The notes beneath the pieces were generated by a model, which had not been told where the DNA came from, did not search any database, and was given only the letters and a program-made list of their open reading frames with translations. From Symsagittifera roscoffensis (Eukaryota; Xenacoelomorpha; Acoela; Convolutidae), in assembly GCF_963678635.1 (NCBI RefSeq), contig NC_087064.1, positions 16,237,802 to 16,301,801 on the forward strand: a stretch of 64,000 nt of DNA, given 5' to 3'. Made by a program: the position numbers and the translations under genes. Below, piece after piece: positions 36,401-51,400 of the stretch (the first letter of the stretch is position 1; every line of letters begins with the position of its first letter).

Positions 36401-39400
36401 TTTACTTTTGTTATGACGCCAGATCTGTTCTTGAAAAATTAAAACTGAATATAATAATTATTAAGTAGCAAAACTATTTAAAGAATTTACATGTTGAATC
36501 AGTATACTGAAATCCATTTATTGATTCCAAAAGAATTGTTTTTTTTTCAAAAACAAAACAATTTATCAGACTAGAAAATTGGATAAAGCAGTGACTCTAA
36601 TAATAGCAGATTAACGATTCAAATGCTTTTCGGCGGCACAAATTTTTCCTTGTTTTTTTTTCGAAAATAGTTATAGCTGCATTGAATTGACGAAAAAACG
36701 ACAGAAACGTTTCTTTAAAAACTCTTACAAAATAAATCGTTGTAACTTTCTGTTGTCGTTGCACACTAACCTAGTTTCTAATGTTTTTGGGGCACGTGTA
36801 TTTTTTTTCTGTTTGAGATTCCAAGCTTTTTTTTTCTTAAACCAAGGTTTCGAACTAGCCAAAAGTAAGTTCTTACATAAAATCTAACAATAACCTACAA
36901 CCAACAAGCAGAATTATGGTGAGCTTCGAGCCACTAATTTCTTTCACTGATGTTTCAGTTTTGCGAAAAAGTCAGGTGAGCGATTGAAAACTTGCCTGTG
37001 AGGCGTTCATTTTTTTGCTTAAGCAATAATTAGAACAAATATTGTTTCACACATTCTAAGAAGAACATTTTTTGGCTACACATAAAACATGAATTGAATA
37101 TGAATGATTGATTCAATTTAATATCAAAACAAATTAAGCGAATAGCAAAAAAAAATGATTGTAGATAATTTGAGCTTTTTGTTTTTATATTGACTAATAG
37201 CCATGAAACTCGTGATTTGAAAAAAAAAAACAAAATCCGAACTACCTCTCAAAAATACATGCAAAATTAAACTCAATTTTTCTATTCATAGCCTAAATGG
37301 CGCATACTGAGCAAAAACACTGAGCAAAAAAGGTGTTTTAGCAAAAAAAGAGACAGATATAAAAGAAAAACTAATGAAGAAATTCTGCTGGTTGAACCTC
37401 GTTTAGATTTTCTGAATTTGCTGAACCAAGTATTTTTCATTTGTTTCTTCGATTAACCGCTAGATACAAAGAACCTGAACCACTCAAGAAAAATTGACGC
37501 ATAAAAAATTGCAAAATCACAAAAATCATAATATTCTAGAAAGAACAGAAACACTTTTAAAATATGTGAAAACTATTTTGTGTAGCCGATGAAATGAATT
37601 TAAACACAGTTTTTTTTTAAATTTTGAACTCCCAAACTTTAATAGCAACTTAAACAACGAAAACGACTCGCTAAATTTATGAGTCTTAGAATTCTGTTGG
37701 CTTCGTTTCAATCAGTTATTTTTTTTTTAAAATCAGTTTAACGCTTTTCGCAACTTTTCTTTATCAAAGCGAATGATAAGAAAAAACCATCAAAATCAAA
37801 TTGGCGTGTCTTGATTTCCGTGAAATGACAGTTTGTAACAAGTGGCAATTCGTAAGAGCAAATTGAGCGGGGAACACTGATCACACGTAGCCTTACTCTC
37901 GTGCTGGTTATAAACGCAGCGGAATGAGCCTAGGCTACTTGCCATTGCCTTGTTACGTAATTTTGCTCGTAACAGTTTTCGCGCTAGTTGTGACTTGTTT
38001 ATTGATGCTATCATTTTTTCAAAATTCAAAACTGAGTGTATTTTTTAATAGAAAAATTTGATTCAAAAAAATACAGATTGAATTACTAAACTGATTTTCT
38101 CTTAATCAAAATTTAAACTAGAAAAATCAGAACAGAAAGTTGGATGAAACATTTGCTGGCTTTATTAAAAGTGAAGTAACCATTCAATTGCCTACAGAGA
38201 GCACAATTTTTTTCTAATTTTTCTAAAAGAAATAATTATAGCTGCCCTTTTCAGAACCCAATTTAGAGAAACAGATATGATTCTTTATCCATTTTTACCA
38301 TGATTATGGTGGTAACATTCCGTTATGTTGGCACACTACCATTGTTGTACTGATTTTTGGGTATTGCTAATTTTTTTTGTTTAAAATTGTAACTTTGTTT
38401 TGGGAACCAATGTTTCAAACAAATCAAAAATTGGGGTCTAGGATACCTACCGATCACAGAAACTGTCAAGAAAATTCCAGCTTCAGTTCCAGGAGTTGTA
38501 TAAAAAATCTAGTTTCATCATGTCCAGTAGAAGAAAAAACAATTCAAGGAACAAAAAGGCTTGAGTTAACTTCATCAAAAACATATCGGTTCATAAAACA
38601 TTTGATACCATAAAAATATAGATTAAGTTAACTTTATTCTAAACTTAAGTTAATTTATTTTAAAACTTTATACAGTGATGATAATCAGTTTTGTGGAAAA
38701 TTTGAAATGAGTTTTTTTAAAAAAAAGCTGATTTAATTTATTTTTTTTGTGTATTCTCAGTTTTTCTGGCATGATACTTTGATGGATCAATTTTTTTATC
38801 ACTGGTATTTGTAGAAAAGTTATTGCGATTTGGGTGACTAAACCAGATGCAGTTTAATATTTACTTGAAGGAAAAATAAATCCTATATATTGAAAAATTG
38901 AGATCAATTAAAAATACATCATTACCGGACAAAGCTGTTCACTAGATACGCACACAATTTGATTTCTGTTTGTTCCTCGATTCTAAAAGCACGTTTTTTG
39001 AAAATATTTCCAAATGTAAACCGTTTCCACTTACAAAAAATTCGTGGATTTTGCGTACAAGTAACTGGAACACATTTTTGGACACATTTGAGCTGTCGCG
39101 GATTTCGCAACAAACAGTTATAGCTAGTTTTTTGGAATCCGCAACTGTAAGCGGATTTCGCAAAATTATACATGTTTATGTTTTGTTTGTTATTCTGAAC
39201 GGAGTTAGTCCTTGCGTCAACAATCTGCGAGAAAGAACTTTAATGATCAGAATTAATGAGATTGATGAACATTTCAGCAATAACTCAATGAAACAATTCA
39301 CCGTATTGTTTTTATTAATTTAGTTTTTCCTGCTGAAAAACAGCCAATCATTCACTAATTGAGATCACAAATTTGTTCATTCTTTTTATCTTTGAGATCG

Positions 39401-42400
39401 GAGTGGTGTTCATTTTTTTGTATTTAAAATCGGAATGGTATACTTTGTATTCAATTTGGGTGTGGGTGGAGGGTGCAGACTCCAATGTATCATATTTGCG
39501 AAATAAATTATCGCCTTTCTACCCTGTATATCAAAATGATGAATAGTTTTCCCAAGTATCAATTCGGTTTTCAGATTTTCAGATGTTTTTATTGGCGCCC
39601 GATTTCTTCGAAACAGTGAGGCTCACTATTCCAATGTTTTATAGATAACCAGAAATAATAGAATTATTAGGCCAAGTGCAGCTTTTAAAAAGCATCAATT
39701 GTTGAAAAAAAGTTAATAACATAGAAGTTGTATCATTTTACTGCTTCGTATACAATTTTACTCCATTTTCTTTTACACATTTACAGGTTTAGTATTTTTG
39801 CATCAAAATCAACTTTCCGTTTAGTGTAAAGTTAGCTCAGTTCGCTTTAGTTTAATCAAAAATTACAACTGCTCGGTCAATCGTTTTCAATCTTTTTATA
39901 AATTACTTTAATTTCACTGCTCCATCAACTCCATGTCGATACTTTGCCGTCGGGCCATCTCAAGAGTCTTCTAATGCGGGTTTTTTCAGTCTTTTACTGA
40001 TATTTTTATGCTTTTTGACTTTTTCTATCGTGACAGCAAAAATTCTATGGTAGATTTAACAAGGTCCAAGTCAAACAAATCTCTAGCTTCAACACTGAGT
40101 AGTTTAGGAAACTGCATGCTGATAGCCTTATGTGTGTTTTATCGTCACCAGATTAGTTTGTCATTGAATGCTTTGATCTGTCCTTTTTTCGATAGCCAAA
40201 GGAACTGTTTCCTAGCAACTAGATCGATTCAGCTACCACACTAGACAAAGAATTCCTATAGCCGAATCGCCTAGCATGAACAACAGGTAAATCAGTTACT
40301 TGGTAAAACGACTAATTTTTGTTCACATTAGTTCAAGATCTGTATATGTTCCGTTGGTTGAAATAAAGCTCAATATTAACATTCGTTGCAGTTGTTTCAA
40401 CAAATCAACCTTTTACACAAATGACTTAAGCTTTCATCAACATAATTTTTGGTATCATCGGTGTTTTCAAAATTTTGTTGAATATTGGAGAACTATACTC
40501 TCTGTGAACCTTGCGATCACAATGCACGTAGCCGAACAATATTTCACCTTGAATGTTTTTCCATAGTGAACTGACAGAAAGAGGTTTTTTGAAATGAAAC
40601 CTTGTTCTAATGCGTTTTTTTCGCATCTACATTGTTTTCAGATTGATTCCAACAACTACGTCCCCTTTAAATCTTTTGAGTGTTTTTTTTTCTGAAATGT
40701 AATCTTTTCGAAGCTCGTCCATTTCTCTTTTCTTGCTTCCTCGTTTGATATCATCATCAGAAAGTCTAGGTCCAGCTTTTTGACAAGAGCTGAAAATAGA
40801 ATAGGATTCTATAGATTCAAAAACCGCCCTACATTGGTTACAAAGTGCACCAACACTGAAGCAATCAATTTTTCTGTGATCAGGTCGAGTAGTGGTTCTC
40901 AATTTTGCATTGCGGTCTGATTACTAGAAAGGATTACATGACCTTATCTTCAAAATTGTCGAACTCAATTTTCACTAGATTTGAGTGTTTGCATGTCTTC
41001 ATTGGAATCCAATCTTGTATTTAAACCTGTGGGCAAATGTTGACGCACAAAATAAGGATGGATGTGACTGGCATCAATCCCAAAAACTAATTGTGAAAAC
41101 AGTTGAAGAGCCACAGCTCATATCTTCCTGTGTGTTTTTCAGCAAGTTCGTTAGATTCGGCAGTGTGCAGCCGAGTTTTAGCATGTTAATCCCGTTAACA
41201 TAATAAAGTTTGATCATTTTCTGCATAGCTTCCAGAGTAGGAACAAAATCTTTGTTTTTATACCAATCTAAAAAACTTGCAAAATTTTGTCATTTTTTTT
41301 CTTAGATGGATTTCAGGTAAATGCCTTTTTCAGCCCAAGTTTCTTCATTGCTTAAACTTCCATTACACCATTGTCCCATTTTAGAAAGAAATAAAATTAA
41401 TTGGCTTTCACAATAACTGGAGGTTAATTATAACTTCAACTGATAAAGTAGAGAATGAGATCCGCCCTAATGAAGTTTTTTCATACCGCCCACTGTTGAA
41501 ACCAAATACTGGTAGGGTGTTACTGTATTTCTCTAGATATTGCATTAAATCAATCAGCTGTTTTTTTTTAATTTTGAGCAAATGGGTGAATGTTACGGTT
41601 TCTTCCTCATCCCCGATACAACCTTTAAATTTTTTAATTTTTTAAATTTAAATCCCAGTTCACTAAGAGAACTAAAAATTGTTTTTTTTTGCCTTTATAT
41701 GTTTTTTTTACTTCAAAAAAAATTGATCGCATCTCTCTTTTTTTGTTTTTTTTTCAGCCAACTTTTTCAAGTTCCCAACAAAATTATTAATTAAGATTTG
41801 GGGCTCAGAAATTTCTTACACAAAAAATAGATCTGTCAAGCAATAAGGATTAAAATGATACCGAAACGTTTTTATGCCTCCCGATCCAAATTATTTTTTC
41901 TGTCGGCTTTATAACTTAGGATTGTACGTAAAAATGATTCAAAGTCAGAACGGTCAAGATTTTTGAAAAAATCTTGATCTTTACTATACTCAATATTGAA
42001 CTCGATCAGCTTTTCAAATAACGTCTCCCATAAATGCACATTTTTTTGAGGTGAACGTCCTAATTCGAACTTCGCAAAGTACAAGAGGCTTGTTGAAAAT
42101 TTCCGAGAGATTGAAAATTGTATCGCAAGCTTGATATCGGAAACATTTGAAGCAGTTGTCGTTATCATTGATTTCTGTATCGCTGATGCTTCACTGCATT
42201 TTGGTATGAAATAATACATCTCCGAGCTAATTCACCCATAAAATTTCCATCCCCATGTCGATATCCTAAATGAAGAAGTTTTTCTCTACTATTTCAGTTA
42301 TTTGAATTATATCTATCGAAATTGTTTGGGCTCACATCCCGTTTTTTTATGACAGTCATTAAATTTTCGTGATATCGATACTTCAAGATAAGTTGTTCAA

Positions 42401-45400
42401 AGTAAATGAACTGCAAGTGGTTGGAAGAAGCAAACCCAAGTATTCTTTAAATGTTTGCTTTCCTGATTCTGAAAAAAAAGAGATAACCTGATATTCTCTG
42501 TAGTGGTTCGGAAACCACCAAATCTGGACATCCCATGCGCACATTTCTGAGAAGTACCCCAAAAGTGGTCGCTTTAATAATGAACTTCAATCGTCAATTT
42601 GATTTTTGTCTGTCTTGTATACAGAATTCAGTGATATTTTTGCTCTATACAGCTGTCAAGTCTGATTTAGTGCAAATCAACATTGATTTATCCAAGAGTG
42701 TGTTAATTTCATGAGCGTAGAATTAACAATTTTGACCGGTTTTAAAAATTTGTAACAGTTATCCCAATGCAATTATGATTTTTGCTTGCAATCATTTTTT
42801 CAAAGAATTGATCCAGTTTGAAAAAAACAGATTGGGTACAATTTTCTAAGGATGAAAAAATGAATATCTGGGGGCGTCCGTTTTCCCTTTTTGTCTGTCA
42901 AGAATTGTTGACAGTCAATCCGAAACATCTCGTAATTGTTCAAAATCCTCCTCATTTTCAAGGATTTGTTCTAATCAGCAACAGAATCACACGTTTTTCC
43001 TGCTTTCACTGCGTGATCTTCCTTGCTACGTTGTTGGATGAATAACAGCTTAAGAACTCTTTCTTGCACGACACCAATCTTGGGCACGATACCAATCTTT
43101 CGCTGGTAAGAAAGATAACTTTGCTGATTGTAAGACACAAACTATATTCTGGAAAAAACAACTCCTCGTACACCTTCTTTGATGTCGAGCATTACTCTCG
43201 TGCTGGTTCTAAGCGCAGCGGAATGAGCGTAGGCTACCTGCCAAATTCTTGATACGAATTTTTTGAAATTGCTGAACCAAAAAACTCATCTGTTTCTTTG
43301 AATATCCGCTAGATACATGGCGCCTGAAGCACAAAAGAAATTGACGTACAGAAAAAGGCAAACCTAAATACATGTAAAAGTCAGAAAGTTTCAAAATTCA
43401 GAAAGAACGAAAAACAAAATAAGAAAATGCAAAAACTATTTCGTGTTGCCGATGAAAGAGCCCTATTTTTAAATATTTTCCTTTTTTTTAAATTTTTTTG
43501 AACTCTCAAACTTTAATAGCAACAAAAACAACAAAAACAATTGGCGAAAACGATTAGCATAAACAACAAAAACGAATGGCTAAAAAACTATTGAGTCCTG
43601 TCATTCTGTTGGCTTCGTTCTAATCAGTTCCTTTCTACGAAAATCAGTTGAACGCTTTTTACAACTTTTCCTTTTTAAAGCAAAAGATTAAAAAAACTAT
43701 CAAAAATAAAAATTGGCGTGTGTTGATTTTCATGAGTTGACAATTTGTAACAAGCGTCAATTCGGTCACAGCATTTTGAGCAGGGATCAAAGACCACTCG
43801 TAGCATTACTCTCGTGCTGGTTCTAAGCGCAGCGTAATGAGCGTAGGCTACCTGCTAAATTCTTGTTACGAATTTCTTGTTACGAATTTTTGAAATTGCT
43901 GAACCAAAAAACTCATCTGTTTCTTTGAATATCCGCTAGATACATGGCGCCTGAAGCACAAAAGAAATTGACGTACAGAAAAAGGCAAACCTAAATACAT
44001 GTAAAAGTCAGAAAGTTTCAAAATTCAGAAAGAACGAAAAACAAAATAAGAAAATGCAAAAACTATTTCGTGTTGCCGATGAAAGAGCCCTATTTTTAAA
44101 TATTTTCCTTTTTTTTAAATTTTTTTGAACTCTCAAACTTTAATAGCAACAAAAACAACAAAAACAATTGGCGAAAACGATTAGCATAAACAACAAAAAC
44201 GAATGGCTAAAAAACTATTGAGTCCTGTCATTCTGTTGGCTTCGTTCTAATCAGTTCCTTTCTACGAAAATCAGTTGAACGCTTTTTACAACTTTTCCTT
44301 TTTAAAGCAAAAGATTAAAAAAACTATCAAAAATAAAAATTGGCGTGTGTTGATTTTCATGAGTTGACAATTTGTAACAAGCGTCAATTCGGTCACAGCA
44401 TTTTGAGCAGGGATCAAAGACCACTCGTAGCATTACTCTCGTGCTGGTTCTAAGCGCAGCGTAATGAGCGTAGGCTACCTGCTAAATTCTTGTTACGAAT
44501 TTCTTGTTACGAATTTTTTGAAATTGCTGAACCAAAAAACTCAACTGTTTCTTTGAATATCCGCTAGATACAAGGCGCCTGAAACACAAAAGAAATTGAC
44601 GTACAGAAAAAGGCAAACTTAAATACATGTAAAAGTCAGAAAGTTTCAAAAGTCAGAAAGAACAAAAAACAAAATAAGAAAATGCAAAAACTATTTCGTG
44701 TTGCCGATGAAAGAGCCCTATTTTTAAATTTTTTCCTTTTTTTAAATTTTTTTGAACTCTCAAACTTTAATAGCAACAAAAACAACAAAAACAATTGGCG
44801 AAAACGATTAGCATAAACAACAAAAACGAATGGCTAAAACACGATTGAGTCCTGGCATTCTGTTGGCTTCGTTCTAATCAGTTTTTTTCTGCGAAAATGA
44901 GTTGAACACTTTTTACAAGTTTTCCTTTTTAAAGCGAAAGATTAGAAAAACCACCTAGTTTTTGTTTCAAATGTAGTTATAGGTGCACTTCTCCTAACCC
45001 AATTATACAAAAATGATCTAGCATACCGATCACAGAAACTATCGAAAAATTTCCAGCTTAAGTTCAAGAAACATGTATGAAAAAATCTAGTTTCGTCATT
45101 GGCGGAAAAAAAACAATTTGATTTAAAGAACAGAAAAGCTTGGTTTAATTTCATCGAAAACATGTCAGTCTAAAAAAAATTTGATACCCTACAAATTTAG
45201 ATAAAATTTTTTCATTCCTTGTCCTAAAAATGGTTTTTCATTGTAATGGCAATCCGTTTTGTCGGAAAACTGAGATGAATTTTTGAAAAAAATGATCACA
45301 ATTGTGTGTTTTCTGTTTTTCTTGCATTAAATTTTTGTTGGATCAAAATTTTTATCACTGACACATGTATTAAAAACTTTTGCAATTTGGCTGACTAAAC

Positions 45401-48400
45401 CAGTTGTAGTTTAACGTTTACTTGAAGAAAAAATTGTTTCCTAAAGTTTGAAATTATGAGATCAAACAAAAAACACATCATTACGGGGACAAACTGTTTA
45501 CTAGAATGGCGCATAATTTGGTTTCTTTCTGTTTTTGGATTCTAGATGCAAGTTTTCTAGAGCAAGTCTTTTTGGATTCTAAATGCAGTTTTGTTTATCT
45601 TACTGAAATTAGCTAGTCTTTGCGCTAACAATTCGAGAGCTATAGATAGAATTATCATCTAGTAATTACGGAACGTTCAAGCAAGGATTTAACAATTGTT
45701 CGTGAGATTCAATTACAACTCTTAAATTTTTGTTCAAATAAATTTGTGTTTAGTTGAACAATGTGTACCTTTTTTGTGACCGGAATAGATGAGAATTCTG
45801 AGCAGTTCAGCAATACAACCCATGAAACTGTTTACCTTATTGTTTTCCTTCATTCAGTTTTTGTTATTGGAAAAGAGTTCAATCATTCAGTAATTGAGTT
45901 CGAAAAATTGTTTTTTTTTGTGTAATTGAGATCGGACTGGTCTTTACTTTTTCAGTGTGGGAAGATCTTTTTTTTTCAGGTAGGGGTGGAGGGTGGAGAC
46001 TCCCATATATCAAGTTACGGAATAGACTATTCGCTCTCCACCCTATTTATTAAAATAGGGAATAGGTTTCTATGAATTATTTGGGATTTCAGATTTTCAG
46101 ATGGTTTTTTGGCGCCCGATTTCTTCAATACTGCGATAATCATTTTTCTTTAATTTTTAAGATTACCAAAAACAGTAGGGTTCTAAATTCAAGCGCAGTT
46201 TTAAATTTCGAAATTAAGTATAATTACGGAGAAGTTCTATCAATTTGCTGCATCGTATACAATTTTACTACTGAGTAAAATTAGCTCAGTTTTCTTTTGC
46301 TTAATTATAAATTGCATTTGCATGGTCAGTTGTTTTAAATCCTTTTATTAATGACTTTAAACTCACTGCTTCATCAAACATACGTCGATATTTGCCGTCG
46401 GGCCATCTCAAGAGTTTTCTAATTGCGTTTTTTCAGTCTTTTCCTAATAAACATATGCTTTTGACTTTTTCTTGTCGTAACAGCAAAATGTTTTACAGCA
46501 GAGGGACATTTTTTGGAACTGAACTCCACTGTAAGCAAACCTGGCTCTCTTGTCAAGTTTTGTTGTGTTTGAAACAGCAAGTGCGGTGGAAAAACTTTTT
46601 ATCGAATCTGGTCTGAGCTTGCCTCGACATTCCTCGTTTTGCTTTCTCACTCATTCTGTTCGATTGCTGGGAATGAGACTTTCATTTAAATCTTTTTCTG
46701 CCAAAACCAAATAGAGAAAATTTGAGGCAATTTGAGAAAATTTGAGGCAATAGAGAAAATTTTGAGGCAATTTGACGCAAAATTTATCAAAACTGACAAA
46801 ACAGCTTCAACATTCTCCACTTGGTGTACCGTTAATTGAAGAACCGTACTTTAATTGGTTCACGATGTTCTATAGTAGGTTTAACAAGCTCCTAGATCAA
46901 CAAATCTCTAGCTTCAACATTGAGTCTCTTGAAAACTAGTTGTTGATAGCCTTTTTTGTGTTTTCGTCCAAAAAATTGGTTGTCGATGCCTTAAGTATGT
47001 TTTCGTCACCAAGTTATTTGTCATTGTCTGTTTAATTGGTCCATTATTTTTAGCCATTGGAATTTTCTCCTAGCGATTCCACTGTTTCATTTATTACACC
47101 AGTCAAAAAATTTGTATAACCGGGTCGCCTAACATGAACAACATACTGGACGAAAGTGTTGAATTACTAATGTAGAGTGTATTTGGATCAATCATTTCTT
47201 GTTCACTGTAGTTTTTTTAAGTTCACTGTAGTAGATCTGTATGTGCTCCATTGGTTAAACTACAGCTCAATATCAACATTCGTTGCGGTTGTTTTAACAA
47301 TTTACTATCTTCTACAAATGTCTTCCAACATTCCTCAATACCGTTCCTGGTATCATCGAAGTTTTGGAAAATTAGTGCGTTTTTGGAAAATGTTAATTTT
47401 TTTCTTGTGTAAACTTCTTGTGTGAGATCACATTGCACGTAGCCGAATTTTGATTTCCCACAAATGTTTCGCAAGAGTGAATTGGAAGAAACAGGAAATT
47501 TGAAAAGAAAACTTGTTATAATTTGTTGTTCAGATTCATTAAATTGGTTTGCAAACAAAATGGAAGAAAAAGGTCTTTTGAAGGATAAATTTGTTCTAAT
47601 ATGTTCTTCTACGTTGTTTTCAAATTAATCCCAACTTGGAAACTCGTTGGTATCATCATGGTTTTCTTTTTCTTGTTTGATATCATCATTAATAAGGCTA
47701 GATCTGGCTTCTTGAAAAAAGCTGAAAAAAAACCTTCCCTTGCTTCAAGAAAAGTCTTACATTGGTTATAAAATTCATCACCTTTGAAGTAATTAGTTTG
47801 TTTGGAGATTCCCTCGAGTAAGAGTTTTCAATTTTCATTGCGGTCTGATTACTTGCCTATCCTTGAGTTTCATTGAATGCATTTCGTCACTGTATTCCCA
47901 TCTTGTTTGCAAGCTATTGGTACATAAAAAAGGATAAAGTTGACTGGCATCATTCCCAACGATTTATTGAGAAAACAATTGAGGGGCCACATGTCATATC
48001 TTTTTGTATTTTTTTCCACTAAGTTTGTACGATTCGGTAGTGTGCAATTATTAACAATAATAATTGTTAAAATTTGATCATTTTTTGCATTGCGCCCAGG
48101 GTAGGAACGACGAACCATTTTTTTATACCACTCTAAAAATTTGAGAAATTTTGTCATGTTTTTCTTTTTTTTTAGATTGAGGTCAGGTAATTGTAAATTT
48201 GCAGTCCTGTAGGTGATTTTATTTCTAGCCCAAATTGTTTCCTTGCTTACCCTGCGGTTGAACCAGTGTTGAGAAGATTCTGAAAACAATCAATTTTTAA
48301 TGACGGTTCGCTTTTCTCCAAATTGCTGTAGAAGTCATCAGACATCGGTAGTTATTTTTGTTGCTGTCCATCACTTCCATGAAAAGCATCCTGACATCTC

Positions 48401-51400
48401 ACTGAGGGTGTAAGCGTTCAAAAATTGAGTCTAAGAAAATTAGCTTCACCCAAACATTTCTTAATGTCCAGCACTTGGTTGTCTCCAATTTTGAAAGATA
48501 CAAATTCAATTGTTTTTCTAGATAACTGAAGGTTAAATACCAATATTACTGATAAGGCATGGAACGAGATACAAATTAAGGAAATTCATATCAAACCTTC
48601 CTTTGTTGAAACTAAACACTGATAAGGTTTTCATTGTATTTCTTCAGCTGTTGCATCAATTCAATCAAACTTTTTTTTAATTCTAAGCAAATTGGGGGAT
48701 GCGTTGGTTTCTTTCTCATGCTCGATACAACTGTCATCGTATTATCATGCTTCACTTTTTTGAAAGTGCCCCGTTCACTAAGGATAGAGAAAATTACATG
48801 TAATTCAATTTCGAGAAAACTTTATCGCAACCCCCTTTTATTTATTTCTGCTAACCTTTCCAAGTTTGCAACACAATCATTAACATAGAATTGTGGATAT
48901 TTCTCACAGAAAAATATAGACTATATTTTCAACATTAAGTATATTATCCATCGAAACTGTTTATGGCTCACATCACGTTTTTTCAGGAAAATCCTTAAAG
49001 ATGCTTGATGCCGATGTTTCAACCTCAATTTGATGTTAAAGAAGTGCAACTGCACGATTTAAAAAAAAATAGTCAATGTTTGTTTGCTTTCTTGATTCTG
49101 AAATCAATTAGCTAAACTGATGGTTTTCATATTTATTTATTATTGTTGTCAAGTCTGATTTGGTGCAAAGCAACATTGACTTATCAAAGAAAGTGTTATT
49201 TTCATGAGCGTAGAAATAACAGTATTGACCGGTTTCAAAAACTCGTAACACTAAGTAACACGAGTTAATCCAGTTTTTATTAATTAGATTGAGTGCTAGA
49301 TTCGAAAACTGAAAAAAGAATAACTAGTGGCGTCCATTTTCCATTTTGGTGTTTGTCAAGAAAAGTTGACAGTCATTCAAATCGTCTCGTGATTGTTCAC
49401 TACCCTTTCCATTTTCAAGAACTTGTTCAATTCAACAACAGAATCACACGTTTTACCTGCGTTCAGTCCTTGATTCTTGATGCTACATTGTTGGAGTGAA
49501 CAAGAATTTGAAAAATCCTTCTCAATAGATGCAAATTTTGTTGACTTTGTTGTAGTCTTAGCATGATTCTTGCTGTCATGGAAACTAGTTTCCGGCGGAT
49601 TAAAAGAACCAACATTACATTCTGGACAAAGAATAAATTCCTCGCCCACCTTTTTTGATGTCGAGTTGCCTGTTGACGAAAATACCTCTTAATGCAGTCC
49701 CCGCAATTCAATTTCTCTTTTCGACTGAGAGTCTGTATCTGGAAAAAAGGGTAGCTTTAGTCTTTACCAGAAATAGAATCAAAAACATTTGGTCCCTACA
49801 AAAATAGAAGACTTGAAACGTAACAAAAACAGTAAAAAGCTTATACTTTCTTGGAAATGTTCAGACAAGTTGAAAGTATTTTCAAACTGTTGTACAAATT
49901 CTAGAATTGTTGTTTTTAAACTAAAAGAAAATCAGAACAAGGTTGATTCTGTTTGATATTGCTCAAAGAAAGTCAATCAATGAGAATATAGTTTTTTAAC
50001 CTACATTGTTTGAGAACTGTTTTCCATCCAAAAAAACTTTGATGTTTTCGTTAAAAAAATTTGAAAAAATTCTATCCAGAAAGAATTGAGTTGTATCGAC
50101 TTTTTACATGAAAAAACAATTCATTTGAATTTTTTGTTGGTTCAATAAACGTTGATTCCTTATTTTTCCGTAAACTTTTCTTCATTTAACTCGTACGAAA
50201 TAGGGTTTTCCATTTGAATAAAGGCTTTTTAGGAATCTTATTTTTGATTTTTGAAAGAATCATTGTTGAACCAAATATTGAGCATCAAAATTTCGAACTC
50301 ACCGCAGAGCTTCATCTAACACAAAAAAAATTGTTTTTTTTTCCCGCAAATTCTCAGTTTGATTAAAAAAACATATGATAAATTATAAAAGTCCAGTTTT
50401 GTTTCGTACTCAAAACCCAAAATTGTCAAAATTTTCTCAAAAAGTAACCTTTTTTTGACGTAATTTACAGAGCGCACATTCGTTTACGATAAAATTTTTA
50501 ATTAGTCGTCAAAAATCTACTTTTGATTGTGTTTTTTTACTCTTACTTTTTAGTATCTGCATTTGTTCTTATCTTTTTGGAGAATGTGAACGGTAACTCA
50601 TTTTGCAGTTTGTTTTGTTTACATATTGACTTAATTAGGGACGACATGAGTAAGGCTGTGAAAACAAGTTTAAAAATGATTTTTTTTCATTGCATACGAC
50701 TTGAGTGAAAAGTGTCCGTATAAGAGTGCTTTAATTTGATGGGACACAGTTAAGTGCCATATTAGGAAACTTGTCTCTGACAAGCTAAACCCACAATTTT
50801 GATTGACGGTACACCTCACTCTCAACTTAAACTGTTTTTTTTCTACTCAACTACCGTCAACTACTTATCACCTTATTGCATTCAGTGAAATAAAGCAAAA
50901 CCCGAGCTATTCAGTATGTTTTGCTCTGACAAAACAAAAATTTTTTGTAGTCTGTGGAATTTTTCAACGACATGTATAAAACACAAGTGCGAGAGATAGA
51001 CTCTAAAGTCTTTTTACTCAGTCGAATCTCCCAGTTCAAGTTTAGCATATGGTTGAATTTATGCGAAGAGGTTTCAATTATCATCATATGATTCCAGATA
51101 CCATCTCGGAGAACCAACTTGGGTTAATGCAAAGATGGAGGAAAAGTCCGACTATGTTCTAACGATTTAAAAGTTGAAAATTATTTGTATTGTTATCCAA
51201 ATTTCAAAATAGAAAATATTTAAAAATTGCGGTAGAAAATTTCGAAAAACTTTGCAAAACAAGTTTTCTACAACAGTGGTTTTCTTTTTACATTTTTTTG
51301 CATCAAAATTTGTTTTATGTGTAAAAGTTTGTTCCATCAAAAGCTTTCTTCCGGTCTAAAAAAGGTGTTTATCAGAACTTAAACTTAAGTAACTACAAAA

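Larger units (their letters stand above)
44946..49740 (-). mobile_element. Polinton/Maverick-like relic, copy B
   Basis: Diverged copy of 37990-43200 in the same orientation. An approximately 20-bp imperfect tandem repeat (GAGAAAATTTGAGGCAATT) lies at 46713-46790. A polymerase relic lies on the minus strand. Divergence from copy A is high, so the duplication is old, unlike the 627-bp units between them. Confidence 0.55.

Noticed and set aside
37990-49740. Many plus-strand open frames of 60 to 120 codons in intron 8
   Set aside because: Phe/Leu/Ser-rich frames without motifs, opposite polymerase relics or in AT-rich sequence. The frames are not preserved between copies A and B.
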